Below are positions 4,819-7,452 of a stretch of DNA of 7,452 bases, piece by piece. Each line of letters starts with the position of its first letter. The first letter of the stretch is position 1. Source of the stretch: Candidatus Aminicenantota bacterium (GTDB taxonomy: Bacteria; Acidobacteriota; Aminicenantia; Aminicenantales; JAFGAV01); contig VGJG01000069.1 in the NCBI GenBank assembly GCA_016867615.1, positions 1 to 7,452 on the forward strand. The letters run 5' to 3'. Position numbers and translations under genes: made by a program. Below the pieces are notes generated by a model that saw only the letters and a list, made by a program, of their open reading frames with translations, made no database searches and was not told where the DNA came from.

Positions 4819-6039
4819 ATGGACCTCTTCGAAAAATGCTCGGGCTTTTACAACGACCCCAAGGTCGCTCAGAAATACGGCTACCCGACCAATCCCCGGA
4901 CGGTCCAAGAGATGGGCATGTTCCCCTACTTCATCCCCATCGAGCAGGCCGAGGGACCCGAGGTCGTGATCCACGGCCAGCGGCTGATCATGATCGGCTC
5001 GAACAACTACCTGGGCCTGACCAACCACCCCAAGGTGAAAGAGGCGGCCATCGAGGCCGTCAGGAAATACGGGACGAGCTGCACCGGCTCCCGGTTCCTG
5101 AACGGCACGCTCCAGATGCACCTCGACCTCGAGGAGCGCCTGGCCAAGTTCGTGGGCCAGGAGGCCGCCCTGGTGTACAGCACGGGCTTCCAGGTCAACC
5201 TGGGCTCGATCCCGGCCGTCATGGACAACAACGACATCATCATCACCGACAAGGAGGTCCATGCCAGCATCGTGGACGGCGTGCGCCAGGCCCGCGTCCA
5301 GAAGAAGGCCCACGTCCGTCATTTCAAGCACAACGACCCGGCGGACCTCGAGTCCATCCTCAAGGCGCTGCCCCCCGAGCCCGCCAAGCTGGTCATCGTC
5401 GACGGCGTGTTCAGCATGGGCGGGGACATCGCCCCCCTGCCGGAAATCGCCCCCCTGTGCCGGAAATACGGCGCCCGGCTCATGGTCGACGACGCCCATT
5501 CTCTGGGCGTGCTGGGCGGAGGCCGGGGCACGGCCCACCACTTCAACATGGTCGGCGAAGTGGACCTGGTCATGGGCACCTTCAGCAAATCCTTCGCCGC
5601 CATCGGCGGCTTTCTCGGAGGCCGCAAAGATGTCATCCACTGGGTCCAGGTCTTCTCCCGGCCCTTCATCTTCAGCGCCAGCCTGGCGCCGTCCATGGTG
5701 GCCACGGTGCTGGCCTGCCTGGACGTCATCGAGCAGGAGCCCGAGCGCATCACCCGGGTCAACGGGGTCAGCGACATCATCCGCCGCGAGCTCAAGGGCA
5801 TGGGCTACAACACCCTGGAATCCCAGACGCCCATCGTGCCCATCGTCATCGGCGATATGATGAAAACCATCCAGGCTTGGAAGGTCCTGTTCGACTCGGG
5901 CATCTACACCAACGTCGCCCTGCCGCCCGCAGTGCCGACCGACATGTCCCTGCTGCGCACGAGCTACATGGCCACCCATACGGACGAGCACATCGAGCGC
6001 GTCCTGGAGACGTTCAAAAAAGTCCGGCACATTCTCTGA
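4819..6039 (+). CDS. Serine palmitoyltransferase-like alpha-oxoamine synthase
   Basis: A 406-residue cytoplasmic PLP enzyme, normal size for bacterial Spt, expected to condense L-serine with a fatty acyl thioester to give 3-ketosphinganine, the first step of sphingolipid synthesis. Key residues: GSNNYLGL (60-67); GSRFLNGT (90-97), nearer Spt than KBL or BioF; His148 in HASIVDG, which stacks on PLP; Asp224 and His227 in VDDAHSLGVLG; and the Schiff-base Lys257 in GTFSKSFAAIGG. The Spt active-site loop appears as NVALPPAVPTDMSLLR (365-380). By my recall of Sphingomonas Spt, Arg390 corresponds to Arg380 here, but Arg378 corresponds to Leu368; Bacteroides-type Spt also lacks that Arg. Overall it looks closest to the Bacteroides-type enzymes. 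Codons are almost uniformly G/C-ending. No acyl carrier protein gene is adjacent, unlike the Sphingomonas/Caulobacter arrangement. Other activities of this fold (glycine C-acetyltransferase, 8-amino-7-oxononanoate synthase, CqsA-like) are less likely but not excluded. Confidence 0.85.
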   Translation: MDLFEKCSGFYNDPKVAQKYGYPTNPRTVQEMGMFPYFIPIEQAEGPEVVIHGQRLIMIGSNNYLGLTNHPKVKEAAIEAVRKYGTSCTGSRFLNGTLQMHLDLEERLAKFVGQEAALVYSTGFQVNLGSIPAVMDNNDIIITDKEVHASIVDGVRQARVQKKAHVRHFKHNDPADLESILKALPPEPAKLVIVDGVFSMGGDIAPLPEIAPLCRKYGARLMVDDAHSLGVLGGGRGTAHHFNMVGEVDLVMGTFSKSFAAIGGFLGGRKDVIHWVQVFSRPFIFSASLAPSMVATVLACLDVIEQEPERITRVNGVSDIIRRELKGMGYNTLESQTPIVPIVIGDMMKTIQAWKVLFDSGIYTNVALPPAVPTDMSLLRTSYMATHTDEHIERVLETFKKVRHIL

Positions 6040-6134
6040 ACGTTCGGATTCCGCTCCCCGTCCTTCCATCGGACGACCGGGCCAAATTCGGGTCGGCATC
6101 CAAAACTCCGGACTCGATACCGACGGAAATCTCG

Positions 6135-6163
6135 TCGAAAGAACCTTCTCAGAGGCTTATGAT
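6135..6163 (+). promoter_or_regulatory. Possible promoter for the outer-membrane protein gene
   Basis: TCGAAA at 6135-6140 (four of six match TTGACA) and TATGAT at 6158-6163 (five of six match TATAAT) are separated by 17 bases. Transcription would start near 6170, about 45 bases before the ATG at 6215. A second -10-like TAAAAT at 6189-6194 has no good -35. Together with the 175-base gap from the previous gene, this favours independent transcription. Confidence 0.45.
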
Positions 6164-6214
6164 CTTCCACTTCTCGAGGAGGCCATGGTAAAATGGTTTT
6201 CAGTGGAGGTGAAG

Positions 6215-7072
6215 ATGAGAAGAATGCTTTTCTCGGCTGTTCTGACTTTTTTCGTCGTGGCCGGCGCTCTCCTGCCGGCCCAAGCAACGGACCTCCGCCG
6301 ATCGGACACGTTCCGCATGGTTTCCGGGCAAACAGAGGGCGAAAAACAGGCTTCTCACGATCGCTATTGGAACGAGCTGACGATCCGTCTCATGGGGCTG
6401 TTGACGATGGAGCAAAAGTTCTTCAACGCCTTCAATATGTTCGGTTTTCATGACCCGAGCCTCGACACCGGCTACGCGGCCAACGCCACCACCAACGACG
6501 TTCCGGAAGGCTATGCCTTCGGCGGGGGCGTATCGTATCGTCCGTCAAAATACTTTGAAATCTTCCTGGACGGCACGTATCATTACTCCACACTCCTGAT
6601 CGGCTTGGAGGGCGACCGATTGGTCGGGCCGAACATGCCCCTGGATTGGATCGTGGACGGCGGAACGCCGGTGTTGACCAAGGATGTCTATTATGGGGCG
6701 AAGGCGTATTTCCTCAAGGCGGGCGTTCGCCTCTTCATTCCGGTCAGCAAAAGCTTCGAGCCCTGGGTCGCCGCGGGATTCGGGCCGGCGAAGTACGAGG
6801 CGGCCTTCGCCGACAAAAAAATGTCGCGGGCCTTCGGCGACATCGTCTCCGGAATGACCACCGGTTATTCCCTCTCGGCCGGATTGGATTTGAACCTCCT
6901 GATAAACAACAAACAGTTCCTGGCCTTGAGCCTGTTCGCCGATTTGGGACGGCTGAGCTCCAAAAGCCTTCATTTCGACAACCTGATTTGGGAAGGCTGG
7001 TCGGTGGATATCTCTCACGCGCCCGTCGTCCTGCCGTTGCGGCTCGGCCTGGCCTTGGCCGTCGGCATGTGA
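6215..7072 (+). CDS. Predicted outer-membrane beta-barrel protein
   Basis: A 285-residue exported protein of unknown specific role. Residues 1-24 are a signal peptide: MRR, hydrophobic core (MLFSAVLTFFVVAGALL), and PAQA before cleavage at Thr25. The mature chain begins with a polar/helical stretch (about 25-75). Alternating polar/hydrophobic segments rich in Gly, Tyr and Phe then look like membrane strands: about 100-109, 112-124, 160-175, 181-192, 216-229, 233-245 and a C-terminal strand VLPLRLGLALAVGM (272-285). That is consistent with an eight-stranded barrel of the general OmpW/OmpA-like type, though no family motif is recognised. The start at 6215 is chosen for GGAGGT (6205-6210) four bases upstream and the compact signal peptide; an ATG at 6185 would add ten residues, and one at 6224 is possible. 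Codon choice is less strictly G/C-ending than in the preceding gene. It lies 175 bases downstream of the Spt-like gene on the same strand. Confidence 0.75.
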   Translation: MRRMLFSAVLTFFVVAGALLPAQATDLRRSDTFRMVSGQTEGEKQASHDRYWNELTIRLMGLLTMEQKFFNAFNMFGFHDPSLDTGYAANATTNDVPEGYAFGGGVSYRPSKYFEIFLDGTYHYSTLLIGLEGDRLVGPNMPLDWIVDGGTPVLTKDVYYGAKAYFLKAGVRLFIPVSKSFEPWVAAGFGPAKYEAAFADKKMSRAFGDIVSGMTTGYSLSAGLDLNLLINNKQFLALSLFADLGRLSSKSLHFDNLIWEGWSVDISHAPVVLPLRLGLALAVGM

Positions 7073-7088
7073 TCGTCCGGCCCGGATT

Positions 7089-7452
7089 CTAAGGAGGGGA
7101 CGCGGGGCAATCCAAGGCCGTCTCGGAAAGAACCTCTTCGAACCGGCTCAAGACCTCGTCGGCCTCCCCGTGGCCGAAGACGAGCGGCGGCTTGATCTTG
7201 ATGACGTTGCGCAGCAGGCCGTCCGTGCTTACGAGAACCCGCTTGTCGCGCAGCCGTTCGACGACGTAGGACGCCTCCTCGGCGGCGGGCGCAAGCGAGG
7301 CGCGGTCGCGGACGAGCTCCAGGCCGAGGAACAGGCCCAGGCCGCGCACATCCCCGATGAGCGGGAACCGCTCCTTGAGGCTCATCAAGCCCGCCCGGAG
7401 ATGGGCTCCCGTTTGCAGGGCGTTCTCCTGCAGTTTTTCGTCGCGGATGACG
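7089..7452 (-). CDS. Class-III PLP enzyme, ethanolamine-phosphate phospho-lyase/AGXT2-like, C-terminal part
   Basis: The last 120 codons of a gene entering from the right edge and ending at TAG (7091-7089). The visible part is the C-terminal domain of the class-III aminotransferase fold: VIRDEKLQENA (1-11); then PLIGDVRGLGLFLGLELVRD (30-49), the conserved small-domain motif; then VSTDGLLRNVIKIKPPLVF (74-92), where the lid strand normally meets the substrate. The STDG...NVxKxKPP form is, from memory, typical of the AGXT2-like group that includes ethanolamine-phosphate phospho-lyase, which breaks phosphoethanolamine into acetaldehyde, ammonia and phosphate. Alanine-glyoxylate aminotransferase 2 or another omega-amino acid aminotransferase is the main alternative. 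The PLP lysine and cofactor-binding residues lie outside the window. Some bacterial relatives are fused to a kinase-like domain; whether this one is cannot be seen. It converges on the barrel-protein gene with a 16-base gap and no visible terminator. Confidence 0.8.
   Translation of the reverse strand, partial: VIRDEKLQENALQTGAHLRAGLMSLKERFPLIGDVRGLGLFLGLELVRDRASLAPAAEEASYVVERLRDKRVLVSTDGLLRNVIKIKPPLVFGHGEADEVLSRFEEVLSETALDCPASPP

Noticed and set aside
4765..6099. A 444-codon open frame on the minus strand opposite the Spt-like gene
   Set aside because: It results from strict G/C third positions on the coding strand. The plus frame carries every catalytic motif of the enzyme family; the antisense translation shows none.
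6040..6134. Intrinsic terminator after the Spt-like gene
   Set aside because: Only a 5-bp stem (CGTCC/GGACG, 7-base loop) is visible and no T-tract follows.

Overview
The window is GC-rich DNA with dense genes whose third codon positions are strongly biased to G or C. Signal peptides and a predicted outer-membrane beta-barrel point to a Gram-negative (diderm) bacterium. Style and content (serine palmitoyltransferase-like enzyme, secreted proteins of unknown function, ABC-2 exporter) would fit an uncultured lineage such as Acidobacteriota/Aminicenantota. That placement is a guess from general character; there is no rRNA or other marker.

Layout, left to right. Positions 1-628 (minus) hold the N-terminal 209 codons of a sodium:solute symporter that runs off the left edge. 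It is transcribed divergently from a secreted protein of unknown function at 741-1610 (plus), and the 112-bp gap holds back-to-back -10 elements and an inverted repeat. A convergent gap (1611-1792) follows. Then come two minus-strand genes read right to left: an ABC exporter ATPase (3073-3795) and its ABC-2 permease (1793-3076), overlapping by ATGA. Upstream of them, on the same strand, is a small membrane-anchored protein (3995-4474) with five exact 16-residue repeats, probably a beta-solenoid.

A 344-base divergent intergenic region (4475-4818) carries a -10 element for the solenoid gene and a good sigma70-type promoter for the plus-strand gene at 4819-6039. That gene encodes an alpha-oxoamine synthase most like bacterial serine palmitoyltransferase, the first committed enzyme of sphingolipid synthesis. 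Downstream, with its own likely promoter, is a 285-residue predicted outer-membrane beta-barrel protein (6215-7072). It converges, with a 16-base gap, on the C-terminal 120 codons of a class-III PLP enzyme (7089-7452, minus) resembling ethanolamine-phosphate phospho-lyase.

How they may work together: the palmitoyltransferase-like and phospho-lyase-like genes could mark the synthesis and breakdown ends of sphingoid/phosphoethanolamine metabolism, and the barrel and exporter could be envelope partners, but the strand pattern shows at least five transcription units and no single operon linking them. No RNA genes, mobile elements, CRISPR arrays or convincing intrinsic terminators were seen. The items most worth following are the 16-residue-repeat protein, the palmitoyltransferase-like enzyme with a leucine where Sphingomonas Spt has a functional arginine, and the near-leaderless promoter of the symporter.
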